A stretch of DNA of 64,000 nucleotides from Sneathiella chinensis (GTDB lineage Bacteria; Pseudomonadota; Alphaproteobacteria; Sneathiellales; Sneathiellaceae), in NCBI RefSeq assembly GCF_012720115.1, contig NZ_VNWN01000004.1:496001-560000 (forward strand), read 5' to 3'. The notes beneath the pieces were generated by a model. The model was given only the letters and a program-made list of their open reading frames with translations, was not told where the DNA came from and did not search any database. Below are positions 7,464 through 15,792 of this stretch, piece by piece. A program made the position numbers and the translations under genes. Within the stretch, counting starts at the first letter, position 1. Every line of letters begins with the position of its first letter.

Positions 7464-9359
7464 ATGACGAAGGGTGAGCAGATGTTGGATACGGTCGAAA
7501 TGCTGACGGATGTGGTTCAGGTAAAGGACGGCGCGCGGGTTCATGTGGACCATAGTCGCGACGAGAACCTGACCGAGTTTGGCAAGGCTGTTCTTGAAGA
7601 TCGTTACCTGCTGCCCGGCGAACGGTTTCAGGACTTGTTTGGTCGTGTGGCCAGCGCCTATGGGGCGGATGACGCCCATGCGCAGCGGATTTATGATTAC
7701 ATCAGCCGTCTGTGGTTCATGCCGTCCACCCCGGTATTGAGTAATGGCGGTAGCACCCGTGGTCTGCCGATTTCCTGCTTCCTGAACGAGTCCGACGACA
7801 GTCTGGACGGCATTGTCGATCTGTGGACGGAAAATGTCTGGCTGGCCTCCAAGGGCGGCGGGATTGGCAGTTACTGGGGCAACCTGCGGTCCATCGGTGA
7901 AGGCGTTGGCGCGGTTGGTAAAACATCCGGTGTTGTGCCGTTCATCCGGGTTATGGACAGCCTGACGCTGGCCATCAGTCAGGGGTCCCTGCGGCGCGGT
8001 TCTGCGGCCGTTTACCTGCCGGTGTCCCACCCGGAAATCGAGGAATTCGTTGAAATTCGCCGGCCGACCGGTGGTGACCCGAACCGGAAAACCCCGAACC
8101 TGCATCACGGTATCCTGATTTCCGATGACTTCATGCGGGCTGTGGAGGGCGATCTGGAATGGGGACTGACCAGCCCGAAAGACGGCGCGGTCATTCGTAA
8201 AATCAGCGCGCGCAGCCTGTGGATCCGTATCCTGACGGCCCGCGTTGAAACCGGCGAGCCCTACATCATTTTCAATGACCGGGTGAACAGCCTGATCCCG
8301 GAACATCACAAACTGGCCGGCCTGTCCGTCAAGACATCCAACCTGTGTGCGGAAATCACCCTGCCGACCGGGCGTGACCATCTTGGTCAGGACCGGACCG
8401 CCGTGTGCTGCCTGTCCTCCCTTAATCTGGAAACCTATGACCAGTGGAAGGATGACGAGACCTTTATTCAGGATGTGATGCTGTTCCTTGACAACGTTCT
8501 GCAGGACTTTATTGACCGGGCCCCGGACAGCATGGAACGGGCCAAATATGCCGCCATGCGGGAGCGGAGCGTGGGCCTTGGCGTCATGGGCTTCCATTCC
8601 TTCCTTCAGGCGAAGCGGGTTCCGCTTGAATCCGTCATGGCCAAGGTCTGGAACAAGCAGATTTTCACCCATATCCAGAAACATGTGGATGCGGCCTCCA
8701 AGTCGCTGGCGGAAACACGGGGTCCGTGCCCGGATGCGGCTGATTACGGCTTTATGGAGCGTTTCTCCAACAAGACGGCAATCGCACCAACGGCTTCCAT
8801 CTCTATCATTTGCGGCGGTGCCAGCCCGGGGATCGAGCCGACAGCGGCCAACAGCTACACCCACAAGACATTGTCCGGGTCCTATAACGTGCGCAACCCG
8901 CATCTGAAGCGGTTGCTGGCCGAAAAAGGCCATGACGACGAGGATACCTGGAGCTCCATTACCGTGAATGAAGGGTCCGTCCAGCATCTGGATTTCCTGG
9001 ATGATCACGAGAAGGACGTGTTCAAGACCGCGTTCGAGCTGGATCAGCGCTGGATCATCGAACATGCCGCCGACCGGACACCGATGATCGACCAGTCCCA
9101 GTCCGTGAACATCTTCCTGCCGGCCGACGTGCATAAGCGCGACCTGCACCAGATTCACTTCCAGGCATGGAAACAGGGCGTGAAAAGCCTGTATTACTGC
9201 CGGTCCAAGTCCATCCAGCGGGCCGAGGTTGTTGCAACCAAGGGTCAGGTTCCCAGTGAATTGCAGGAACTGGTGGACAATGCTGCCGGGGGCAAAAAGC
9301 CGCAGTTGGAAGTGGTTGCCTCAACGACAGATTACGAGGAATGTCTGGCCTGCCAGTAA
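7464..9359 (+). CDS. nrdA: Class I ribonucleotide reductase, alpha subunit
   Basis: Catalytic subunit that reduces ribonucleoside diphosphates for DNA synthesis. At about 631 residues it is short for NrdA because the N-terminal ATP-cone (the dATP activity switch) is absent: the protein begins almost at the RNR core (STPVLSNGGS near residue 90). Catalytic features are intact: the redox Cys in LPISCFL, N-x-C-x-E in SNLCAEIT, the second redox Cys in AVCCLSSLNL, the tandem radical-path tyrosines in SLYYCRSK and a C-terminal CLAC pair. The specificity loop region (GGGIGSYWG) is present. The start is ATG 7464 or ATG 7482; the latter has the better ribosome-binding site. nrdB follows after 62 bases. 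Confidence 0.95.
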   Translation: MTKGEQMLDTVEMLTDVVQVKDGARVHVDHSRDENLTEFGKAVLEDRYLLPGERFQDLFGRVASAYGADDAHAQRIYDYISRLWFMPSTPVLSNGGSTRGLPISCFLNESDDSLDGIVDLWTENVWLASKGGGIGSYWGNLRSIGEGVGAVGKTSGVVPFIRVMDSLTLAISQGSLRRGSAAVYLPVSHPEIEEFVEIRRPTGGDPNRKTPNLHHGILISDDFMRAVEGDLEWGLTSPKDGAVIRKISARSLWIRILTARVETGEPYIIFNDRVNSLIPEHHKLAGLSVKTSNLCAEITLPTGRDHLGQDRTAVCCLSSLNLETYDQWKDDETFIQDVMLFLDNVLQDFIDRAPDSMERAKYAAMRERSVGLGVMGFHSFLQAKRVPLESVMAKVWNKQIFTHIQKHVDAASKSLAETRGPCPDAADYGFMERFSNKTAIAPTASISIICGGASPGIEPTAANSYTHKTLSGSYNVRNPHLKRLLAEKGHDDEDTWSSITVNEGSVQHLDFLDDHEKDVFKTAFELDQRWIIEHAADRTPMIDQSQSVNIFLPADVHKRDLHQIHFQAWKQGVKSLYYCRSKSIQRAEVVATKGQVPSELQELVDNAAGGKKPQLEVVASTTDYEECLACQ

Positions 9360-9421
9360 GGCGGGCCGGATTTTCCGGACCTATTCATTCTCCCGACCAT
9401 TTAAGAATATTCGAGTGATAC

Positions 9422-10381
9422 ATGTCTCTTCTTGACGCCAAACCGGTATACAAGCCCTTTTCCTATCCCTGGTGCTACGATGCGTGGTTGATGCAGCAGC
9501 AGATCCACTGGTTGCCGGAAGAAGTTCCGCTGGCGGATGACGTAAAGGATTGGCACCAGAACCTGTCCGATGACGAGCGCCACCTGCTGACCCAGATTTT
9601 CCGGTTCTTCACCCAGTCCGACATTGAGGTGAACAACTGCTACATGCGGCATTACACCCGTGTCTTCCAGCCAACGGAAGTGCAGATGATGCTAGCCGCT
9701 TTCTCCAATATGGAAACCATCCATATCGCGGCCTATTCCCATCTTCTGGACACCATCGGGATGCCGGAAACAGAATATTCCGCCTTCCTCCACTATAAGG
9801 AGATGAAGGACAAATACGATTACATGCAGCAGTTCAACGTGGACAACAAGGCTGCCGTTGCCAAGACGCTGGCCGTGTTCGGTGCGTTTACGGAAGGCCT
9901 GCAGCTGTTTGCCAGCTTCGCGATCCTTCTGAACTTCCCCCGTCATGGCAAGATGAAGGGCATGGGGCAGATCGTGACATGGTCCGTCCGAGACGAAACC
10001 CTGCACTGTAACTCCATCATCAAGTTGTTCAGGACCTTTGTTCAGGAAAACCCGGAAATCTGGGATGAGAATCTGGAACAGGAACTGTATCAGGCTTGCC
10101 GCGATATCGTGGAGCATGAAGACGCCTTTATCGATCTGGCCTTCGGCGCCGGAAATATTCAGGGCATGACCGCTGACGAGATCAAGAACTACATCCGTTA
10201 TATCGCGGACCGTCGTCTTGACCAGTTGGGGCTGTCCCCGATTTACAACATCGGCAAGAACCCGCTGCCGTGGCTGGATGCTATCCTGAACGCGGTTGAG
10301 CATACAAACTTCTTTGAGAACCGGGCGACGGAATATTCCAAGGCCGCGACCCGCGGTTCATGGGACGAGGCGTTCAGCTAA
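9422..10381 (+). CDS. nrdB: Class I ribonucleotide reductase, beta subunit
   Basis: Radical-generating ferritin-like subunit of 319 residues. Iron ligands and the radical tyrosine can be placed by comparison with E. coli NrdB: D67, E98 and H101 followed by Y105 (METIHIAAY), plus later ligands in FGAFTEGLQLF and SVRDETLHC. The tyrosine means it is of the Tyr-radical type and not the Phe-containing Chlamydia type. There is no N-terminal ATP-cone here either. The C-terminus, which must dock on NrdA, is GSWDEAFS. It is co-transcribed with nrdA and overlaps the end of the convergent Nudix gene by eight bases. Confidence 0.95.
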   Translation: MSLLDAKPVYKPFSYPWCYDAWLMQQQIHWLPEEVPLADDVKDWHQNLSDDERHLLTQIFRFFTQSDIEVNNCYMRHYTRVFQPTEVQMMLAAFSNMETIHIAAYSHLLDTIGMPETEYSAFLHYKEMKDKYDYMQQFNVDNKAAVAKTLAVFGAFTEGLQLFASFAILLNFPRHGKMKGMGQIVTWSVRDETLHCNSIIKLFRTFVQENPEIWDENLEQELYQACRDIVEHEDAFIDLAFGAGNIQGMTADEIKNYIRYIADRRLDQLGLSPIYNIGKNPLPWLDAILNAVEHTNFFENRATEYSKAATRGSWDEAFS

Positions 10382-10889
10382 AGGCTGCGCGTTCAAGGTC
10401 TTCTGCGGAAAATCCGAAAATGGCGGGATCAATCTGGTCCCGCCATTTTTTGTGCCTGTCCCGCAGCGCCTGAACGGCTGTCTGCAGGATATGATCATGA
10501 TCGAAGGCAAGGGCGGGAGGTGCGGACAGGGGGAACCAGTCCGCTTCAAGAGCGTCATCGGCCGCGCGGACGGTTTGCTTGGCTACGGGGATGATCGAAA
10601 GATAGGCCACCGTGATGGTGCGCCCGCGGGGGTCCCGGTCCGGGGCACCAAAGGTGTGAAACTGGGACAGGGTGACATCCTTGAGGCCGGTTTCTTCTTC
10701 AAGTTCGCGGCGGGCGGCATGGGCAAGATCCTCGTCCATATCCACAAAACCGCCGGGAAAGGCCCAGCACTGGGCGAACGGATCGAATTTCCGTTTCACA
10801 AGCAGAACGGAAAGGGCGCCATCCTTCATTGTGAAGGCGACCACATCCGTGGTGACGGCTGGCCGGGGATAATCGTAGGTAAAGGGCAT
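10374..10889 (-). CDS. Nudix hydrolase
   Basis: A 171-residue Nudix protein that should hydrolyse a nucleoside diphosphate linked to another group. The Nudix box is complete: G-x5-E-x7-REL-EE-x-GL, in GGFVDMDEDLAHAARREL followed by EEETGL. The N-terminus (PRPAVTTDVVAFTMKDG...LLVKRK.DPF...WAFPGGFV) resembles the ADP-ribose/NAD-related NrtR-type Nudix domain, but the winged-helix part of NrtR is absent. Substrate is not determined. Its 3' end overlaps nrdB by eight bases, and the nrdB terminator hairpin lies within its last codons. Confidence 0.9.
   Translation of the reverse strand: MPFTYDYPRPAVTTDVVAFTMKDGALSVLLVKRKFDPFAQCWAFPGGFVDMDEDLAHAARRELEEETGLKDVTLSQFHTFGAPDRDPRGRTITVAYLSIIPVAKQTVRAADDALEADWFPLSAPPALAFDHDHILQTAVQALRDRHKKWRDQIDPAIFGFSAEDLERAAFS
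10417..10451 (+). terminator. nrdAB terminator inside the Nudix coding region
   Basis: TGGCGGGA (10421-10428) pairs with TCCCGCCA (10438-10445), extended by flanking A and T runs to a 12-bp stem, and is followed by six T. It begins 36 bases after the nrdB stop and lies within the 3' end of the convergent Nudix gene. Confidence 0.8.
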
Positions 10890-11105
10890 ATGGTGCCTCC
10901 AAGGGCCTGCCGGTCTGGTCCGGGCTTGTTGGTCTATCGTGGCGGTCTGTGGTCAGAAAACGCCTTTTTGTCCCGTTGGTCAAGTTTCCGGGGGCAAGAG
11001 CGCGGATATCCCGGATTGACGGTTGGCAGGGAATTGATCTAGCCTTTTGGCGGCAATGTTTTCGAAGAAATCAAAAAGATCAACCGCATTGCCAGAGGAG
11101 GTCCC

Positions 11106-11738
11106 GTGTTTAGTCCAAACGCAAGCCCGAGTTCGAGCATCGAGTTTTTCTTTGACTGTTCCAGCCCATGGACATATCTGGCGTTCGAGTCCCTGCAGGA
11201 AGTGCATGGACGAAACCCGGAGCTGTCCGTGATGTATCGTCCCGTTCTTGTCGGCGGCGTTTTCAACAGTGTGAACCCATCCGTCTATAACAACCGGGAA
11301 AACCCGGTGCCCGCCAAACAGGCCTACGGAAAGAAGGACCTGCAGGATTGGGCGCGGTATGTGGGTATCAAAATTGGTGCGCCGCCGGTGTTCCCGGTCA
11401 ACAGTGTAAAAGCCATGCGCGGGGCTTTTGTCGCGCTGGAGGAAGGCTGCCTTGTTTCTTATGCGCGGGCTGTGTTCCAGCGGTACTGGGGCGACCTTCA
11501 GGACATTTCACAAGATCATGTCCTGACCGATATCGTTCGGGATGTGGGGCTTGAGCCGGAGAACTTTTTCAGCCGGATCACGGAGCAGCGATACAAGGAC
11601 ATGCTGCGGGACAGTACAGAGGAATTGATCCGCCGCGGCGGCTTTGGATCGCCGACCCTGTTCCTGAACGGGGATGACATGTATTTCGGCAATGATCGTT
11701 TGCCGCTGGTTGAGGCAAAAGTGAGGGGCGAGGGATGA
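11106..11738 (+). CDS. 2-hydroxychromene-2-carboxylate isomerase family protein
   Basis: A 210-residue DsbA-fold protein of the HCCA isomerase/kappa-GST type, a family using glutathione in aromatic degradation or detoxification. The N-terminus IEFFFDCSSPWTYLAFESL carries the Ser-Pro of the active site, the middle has RPVLVGGVFNSV, and the C-terminus has GGFGSPTLFLNGDDMYFGNDRL, all characteristic. The start is GTG 11106 with a strong AGAGGAGG six bases upstream. The stop overlaps the ATG of the next gene (ATGA), indicating translational coupling to a second glutathione-fold enzyme. Without other naphthalene-pathway genes nearby, the true substrate is unknown. Confidence 0.9.
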   Translation: MFSPNASPSSSIEFFFDCSSPWTYLAFESLQEVHGRNPELSVMYRPVLVGGVFNSVNPSVYNNRENPVPAKQAYGKKDLQDWARYVGIKIGAPPVFPVNSVKAMRGAFVALEEGCLVSYARAVFQRYWGDLQDISQDHVLTDIVRDVGLEPENFFSRITEQRYKDMLRDSTEELIRRGGFGSPTLFLNGDDMYFGNDRLPLVEAKVRGEG

Positions 11739-12439
11739 TTGACCTTTATTACTGGCCGACCCCGAACGGCTGGAAAATATCCATCGCGCTGGAGGAAATG
11801 GGGCTGGATTATACGGTCAAGCCGGTCAATATCGGGCGCGGCGAGCAGTTTGACCCGGAGTTCCTGAAGATCAGCCCCAACAACCGTATGCCGGCCATTG
11901 TCGATCATGATCCGCCCGGCGGCGGAGCGCCGGTATCCGTGTTCGAGACCGGAGCGATCCTGATCTATCTGGCAGAGAAAACCGGGCGCTTCATGCCAAC
12001 GGACCTGCGGGGCCGTATGACGGTGATCGAGTGGGTCATGTGGCAGATGTCGGGACTGGGGCCCATGCTGGGGCAGAACGGGCATTTCAAGTTCTACGCC
12101 CCGGAGACGCTGCCCTATGCGCAGGAGAGATATGGAAACGAGGTGTTGCGACTGTTCGGTGTCATGGATCGCCGATTGGAAGGGCGGGACTATCTGTGTG
12201 ATGAGTATTCCATCGCGGATATGGCGTGCTGGCCGTGGGTCATCACCTATAAAAAGCAGGAAATAGATCTGGATCAGTTCCCCCATGTGCGGGCCTGGTA
12301 TGACCGTCTGAAGGTCCGCCCTGCCTTGCGCCGGGGATATATGGTTGGCCGGGAACTGGGCAAGCCCAGCGGAAAATGGGATGAGGAGGCGCGCAAGAAC
12401 TTGATGCCGAACCCGACCCTTCCCCAGAAAACGGATTGA
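11735..12439 (+). CDS. Glutathione S-transferase family protein (YghU/YfcG-like)
   Basis: A 234-residue cytosolic GST. The N-terminal thioredoxin-like domain (1-85) opens MIDLYYWPTPNGWKISIALEE, followed by the NNRMPAIVDHD cis-Pro and FETGAILIYLAEKTG glutathione-binding segments. The all-helical domain includes WVMWQMSGLGPMLGQNGHF, typical of the Nu-class enzymes YghU and YfcG, which have disulfide-bond reductase activity. Thr and Asn in the TPNGWK motif replace the catalytic Tyr or Ser of other classes, as in that class. It starts inside the stop of the isomerase gene. Confidence 0.92.
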   Translation: MIDLYYWPTPNGWKISIALEEMGLDYTVKPVNIGRGEQFDPEFLKISPNNRMPAIVDHDPPGGGAPVSVFETGAILIYLAEKTGRFMPTDLRGRMTVIEWVMWQMSGLGPMLGQNGHFKFYAPETLPYAQERYGNEVLRLFGVMDRRLEGRDYLCDEYSIADMACWPWVITYKKQEIDLDQFPHVRAWYDRLKVRPALRRGYMVGRELGKPSGKWDEEARKNLMPNPTLPQKTD

Positions 12440-12649
12440 GGTGCCGGGCTGTTTTTATGGTGGACTTGAGGGGCAGGGAAATGGCAATAGACTGGAGAGC
12501 GCACATGATTTGCCAGACCCTCCCGTCCGAATGGGGGAAAGGCATACCGTTGCCGACAGCTAGAAGGCCCAGCAATTGAAGTCATGCCGATGAAGCCAAG
12601 TGGTTCAGTAGTTCGTGAACCGTCTGTCCCTCAAAAGGGGGACATCGCC

Positions 12650-14350
12650 ATGGAGGCGCAGTTTCTTGCGTCTTTTTCCAGTATTCAGCAATGCGCAGAC
12701 CGGACTGATTTTCCCGCGATTGTTTTGCAGGAACTGAACATCCTGATGGGGGGACGCCTTGCGGAGCCGGGGGCTTTTTGTCAGGGGCCGGATGATCCGC
12801 ACCTACCGTCTTTTCTTGGCGATGTGGCCCAAACGGTTTTCGAGACCGGTATGCCCTATTGGCGGGACAGGCTGGCCCTTCTGGCATTGCCGGGGCGAAA
12901 AGGGGTGAACGGCCTTTTATACGTTCCCCTTGCCGCCCCCTTGAGCCGGGCAGACCAGATTTCCTTCAATATTTTCGCGGAAACGGTCGGGCATTGTTTC
13001 GATATGCTGTTGCATCTGGAAAGAACGCGGGAACTGGCCTATCGGGATAGCCTGACGGGGCTTGGCAACCGGGTGAGGTTCCGAAAGGAAATCCAGCGGG
13101 TGATCGACAGCCCTGTCCGGGGTGATGATGGGAATGACAGGGGAACACCCCTTCAGTTTGCGGTGGTCCAGTTTGTTCTGGATCACCTGCCGGAACTGAA
13201 CATCGCCCTTGGTCATGCGGCGGGGGACCGGCTGTTGCTGAATACGGCGGCCCGGTTGCGGCGGGCCTTTCCGGCGGCCATCGCCCTTGCCAGAACATCA
13301 GGGGACGGGTTTGGTGTCTGTGTGCCCTATGAGACGGATCACGAACTGGCCCTGATCCCGGAACAGATCAACGGCTTGTTCGGGGGCGGGTCCGGTGAGG
13401 GGATGTTCCTGCCCCATCTTGAGCCCCGGATCGGGATTACCTGTTACCCGGAAGACGGGCGCGATGCTGACAGCCTGTGGAAGAATTCCAATATCGCGCT
13501 GGCCCACAGCAAGGGACCGGAACAAAAGAATTTCAGTTTCTATGACAACCGGATTGAAGAGCAAATTCACGCCCGCGTGCATATGAGCAATTCCCTTCGG
13601 CATGGCATTGCCGATAACCGGTTTTCCCTTCACTATCAACCCAAGGTGTGCCTGCAATCCGGGAGCATGAGGGGGGTGGAGGCGCTGCTTCGCTGGCAGC
13701 GCGAGGACGGCACACCGGTTCCGGCCAAGACCTTCGTTCCGCTGGCCGAGGCATCGGGCCTGATCGACCCCATCAGCGAATGGGTGTTGAAAGAGGCCTG
13801 CCGGCAGAGGGCGGTCTGGCTTGCAAACGGGCTGGCAGGGTTCCCGGTTGCGGTGAATATTCCGGCGTCACAGCTTCAACAGAGCGAGTTTGTGGATCAG
13901 GTCAGGCAGGCATTGGCGGCAGCGGACCTGCCGCCGGACCTACTGGAAATAGAACTGACTGAAAGTGTGGTTATGGAAAACCGCCAGCAGGTCATGACCA
14001 ATATGCGCCAGTTGTGTGATCTTGGGGTGTGCTTTTCCATTGATGACTTTGGGACGGGTTACTCGTCGCTCAGCTATCTGACCCATTTACCGGCATCGGT
14101 CCTGAAAATAGACAAGTCCTTTGTGGACGGGGTTTTATCCCGTGCCGACAATGCCACCATTACCCGATCCATCATTGCCCTTGGCAATAACCTTGGGATG
14201 CGGGTTCTGGCCGAAGGGGTCGAAACGCGGGAGCAGGTGGCCTTCATGAAGGCGGCCGGATGCCTTGAGGCGCAAGGTTTTGTTTTCTCAAAACCCGTTG
14301 CGCCCGAATACATCCCCGAGATGGCAGGGGAAGGGTATTTCAGCCTTTAG
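12650..14350 (+). CDS. GGDEF-EAL protein, probable cyclic di-GMP phosphodiesterase
   Basis: A 566-residue cytosolic protein with an N-terminal GAF-like region (about 1-145), a GGDEF domain (about 150-300) and an EAL domain (about 320-560). The cyclase site is degenerate: GGDEF is replaced by SGDGF (RTSGDGFGV), so no cyclase activity is expected. The EAL domain keeps its catalytic set: EALLRW, N in VNIPASQL, ELTES, DDFGTGYSSLSYL, LKIDKSFV and AEGVE. It should therefore degrade cyclic di-GMP, perhaps with GTP or the GAF ligand as regulator. I prefer the ATG at 12650, with AAAAGGGGGA seven bases upstream; an alternative start is 12584. It overlaps the convergent dehydrogenase gene by four bases. 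Confidence 0.92.
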   Translation: MEAQFLASFSSIQQCADRTDFPAIVLQELNILMGGRLAEPGAFCQGPDDPHLPSFLGDVAQTVFETGMPYWRDRLALLALPGRKGVNGLLYVPLAAPLSRADQISFNIFAETVGHCFDMLLHLERTRELAYRDSLTGLGNRVRFRKEIQRVIDSPVRGDDGNDRGTPLQFAVVQFVLDHLPELNIALGHAAGDRLLLNTAARLRRAFPAAIALARTSGDGFGVCVPYETDHELALIPEQINGLFGGGSGEGMFLPHLEPRIGITCYPEDGRDADSLWKNSNIALAHSKGPEQKNFSFYDNRIEEQIHARVHMSNSLRHGIADNRFSLHYQPKVCLQSGSMRGVEALLRWQREDGTPVPAKTFVPLAEASGLIDPISEWVLKEACRQRAVWLANGLAGFPVAVNIPASQLQQSEFVDQVRQALAAADLPPDLLEIELTESVVMENRQQVMTNMRQLCDLGVCFSIDDFGTGYSSLSYLTHLPASVLKIDKSFVDGVLSRADNATITRSIIALGNNLGMRVLAEGVETREQVAFMKAAGCLEAQGFVFSKPVAPEYIPEMAGEGYFSL

Positions 14351-15786
14351 GCGACGCCGCCGGTTTTTGACCCATTCGTTTCATCCGGCAGGACCTTGCC
14401 GGGGTTCATGATCCCCTGCGGATCAAGGGCTGCCTTGATTTTCCGCATCATGTCAATCTCGACGGCCTGTTTGTAGCGGGGCAGGTCGTTTTTCTTCATT
14501 CGGCCAATCCCGTGTTCAGCACTGATGCTGCCCCTGAAAGAGGCGGCGATGTCATGGACGGTGCGGCTGACTTCTTCCCATTTGCCAAGGAACTCCTGCT
14601 TGTCCATCCCTACGGGTTGAAGGGGGTTATAGTGCAGGTTGCCATCCCCGATATGGCCGAAGGTGACGGGCCTGAAGCCGGGAACAACCTTGTCCACGGC
14701 CTCGTCCGCCGCCTTGATGAAGTCGGGGATTTTTGAGACCGGGACGGAAATGTCATGCTTGATGCTGCCGCCTTCCGGTTTCTGCGCCCCTGAAATTTCC
14801 TCGCGCAGCATCCACAGGCGTTCCTGTTGGGCGATGCTGTCCGGGATGATGGCATCCAGCACAACCCCGGCCTCGAACCCTTCTTCAAGAATGCTTTCCA
14901 TCAGGCCTTTCAGATCGGGGGTCGCGCTGGAGGACAGCTCGACCAGAATTTGCCAGTCATAGGGGGCGGGCATGGGATCGGTAAAGTCGGGAACATGCCG
15001 CACCACCAGATCGATGGCGATGCGGGGGATCAGTTCAATGGCGGTCACCTGATCACCGCTGAGGCGGCGGGCCAATCCAAGGAAAGAGACCGCCGCAGCC
15101 GGATCGGGAATGGCGATCATGGCCACCTGCTGATAGCGGGGGCGGGGATACATTTTGACGACAGCGCCGGTGATAATGCCAAGCGTGCCTTCCGCCCCGA
15201 TGAACAATTGTTTCAGGTCATATCCCGTATTGTCCTTTCTGAGGCTGGTCAGGCCATCCCAGACCTGCCCATCCGGCAGCACGGCCTCGATCCCGAGAAC
15301 CTGTTCGCGGGTGTTCCCGTAATGGAGGACCTGAACCCCCCCGGCATTGGTCGAGATATTGCCGCCGATCTGGCAGCTTCCTTCCGAGCCGATCCGAAGC
15401 GGGAACATGAAGCCATGTTCCTCGGCGACCTTTTGCAGGTCGGCAAGGATACAGCCCGCATCCACGGTCAGGGTGCCGCTGCCCGCATCGACATCGCGAA
15501 CCTTGTTCATGCGCCGCAGGGACAGGATCAATTCGTCCCCGCCGTCAAAGGGAATGGACCCACCGACAAGGCCCGTATTGCCCCCTTGGGGGACGATGGG
15601 CGTTCCGGTTTCGGCGCACAGGCGGACAATTTCGGCGACCTGTTCGGTACTGTCGGGCAGAGCGATGGCAAGGGCCTTCCCCTGATATTTGTCACGCCAT
15701 TCCGTCAGAAAACCGCCCATATCCTTTTCGTCCGTGATCAGGCCTTTGGGGCCGACGATGGCCGCCAGCTTTTCAATGAATGACAT
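14347..15786 (-). CDS. FAD-linked D-2-hydroxyacid dehydrogenase (GlcD/D2HGDH type)
   Basis: A 479-residue flavoprotein of the VAO family that oxidises D-2-hydroxy acids such as D-lactate, glycolate or D-2-hydroxyglutarate. The FAD-binding domain shows PQGGNTGLVGGS, IGSEGSCQIGGNISTNAGG and FIGAEGTLGIITGA. The C-terminal domain has the metal-site motif GHIGDGNLHYN, a Glu-His in SAEHGIGRMKK and a family ending LDPQGIMNPGKVLP. The wording of these motifs is closest to the D-2-hydroxyglutarate dehydrogenase branch, but substrate is not settled. It follows the Sua5-type gene by six bases in one operon. Confidence 0.9.
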   Translation of the reverse strand: MSFIEKLAAIVGPKGLITDEKDMGGFLTEWRDKYQGKALAIALPDSTEQVAEIVRLCAETGTPIVPQGGNTGLVGGSIPFDGGDELILSLRRMNKVRDVDAGSGTLTVDAGCILADLQKVAEEHGFMFPLRIGSEGSCQIGGNISTNAGGVQVLHYGNTREQVLGIEAVLPDGQVWDGLTSLRKDNTGYDLKQLFIGAEGTLGIITGAVVKMYPRPRYQQVAMIAIPDPAAAVSFLGLARRLSGDQVTAIELIPRIAIDLVVRHVPDFTDPMPAPYDWQILVELSSSATPDLKGLMESILEEGFEAGVVLDAIIPDSIAQQERLWMLREEISGAQKPEGGSIKHDISVPVSKIPDFIKAADEAVDKVVPGFRPVTFGHIGDGNLHYNPLQPVGMDKQEFLGKWEEVSRTVHDIAASFRGSISAEHGIGRMKKNDLPRYKQAVEIDMMRKIKAALDPQGIMNPGKVLPDETNGSKTGGVA

Positions 15787-15792
15787 GGCTTT

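Noticed and set aside
7299-9158. 619-codon open frame antisense to nrdA
   Set aside because: It mirrors the codon bias of nrdA and has no protein family character.
9422-10381. Class Ic (Phe-type) ribonucleotide reductase beta subunit
   Set aside because: The radical position holds Tyr (Y105) with the usual ligand spacing.
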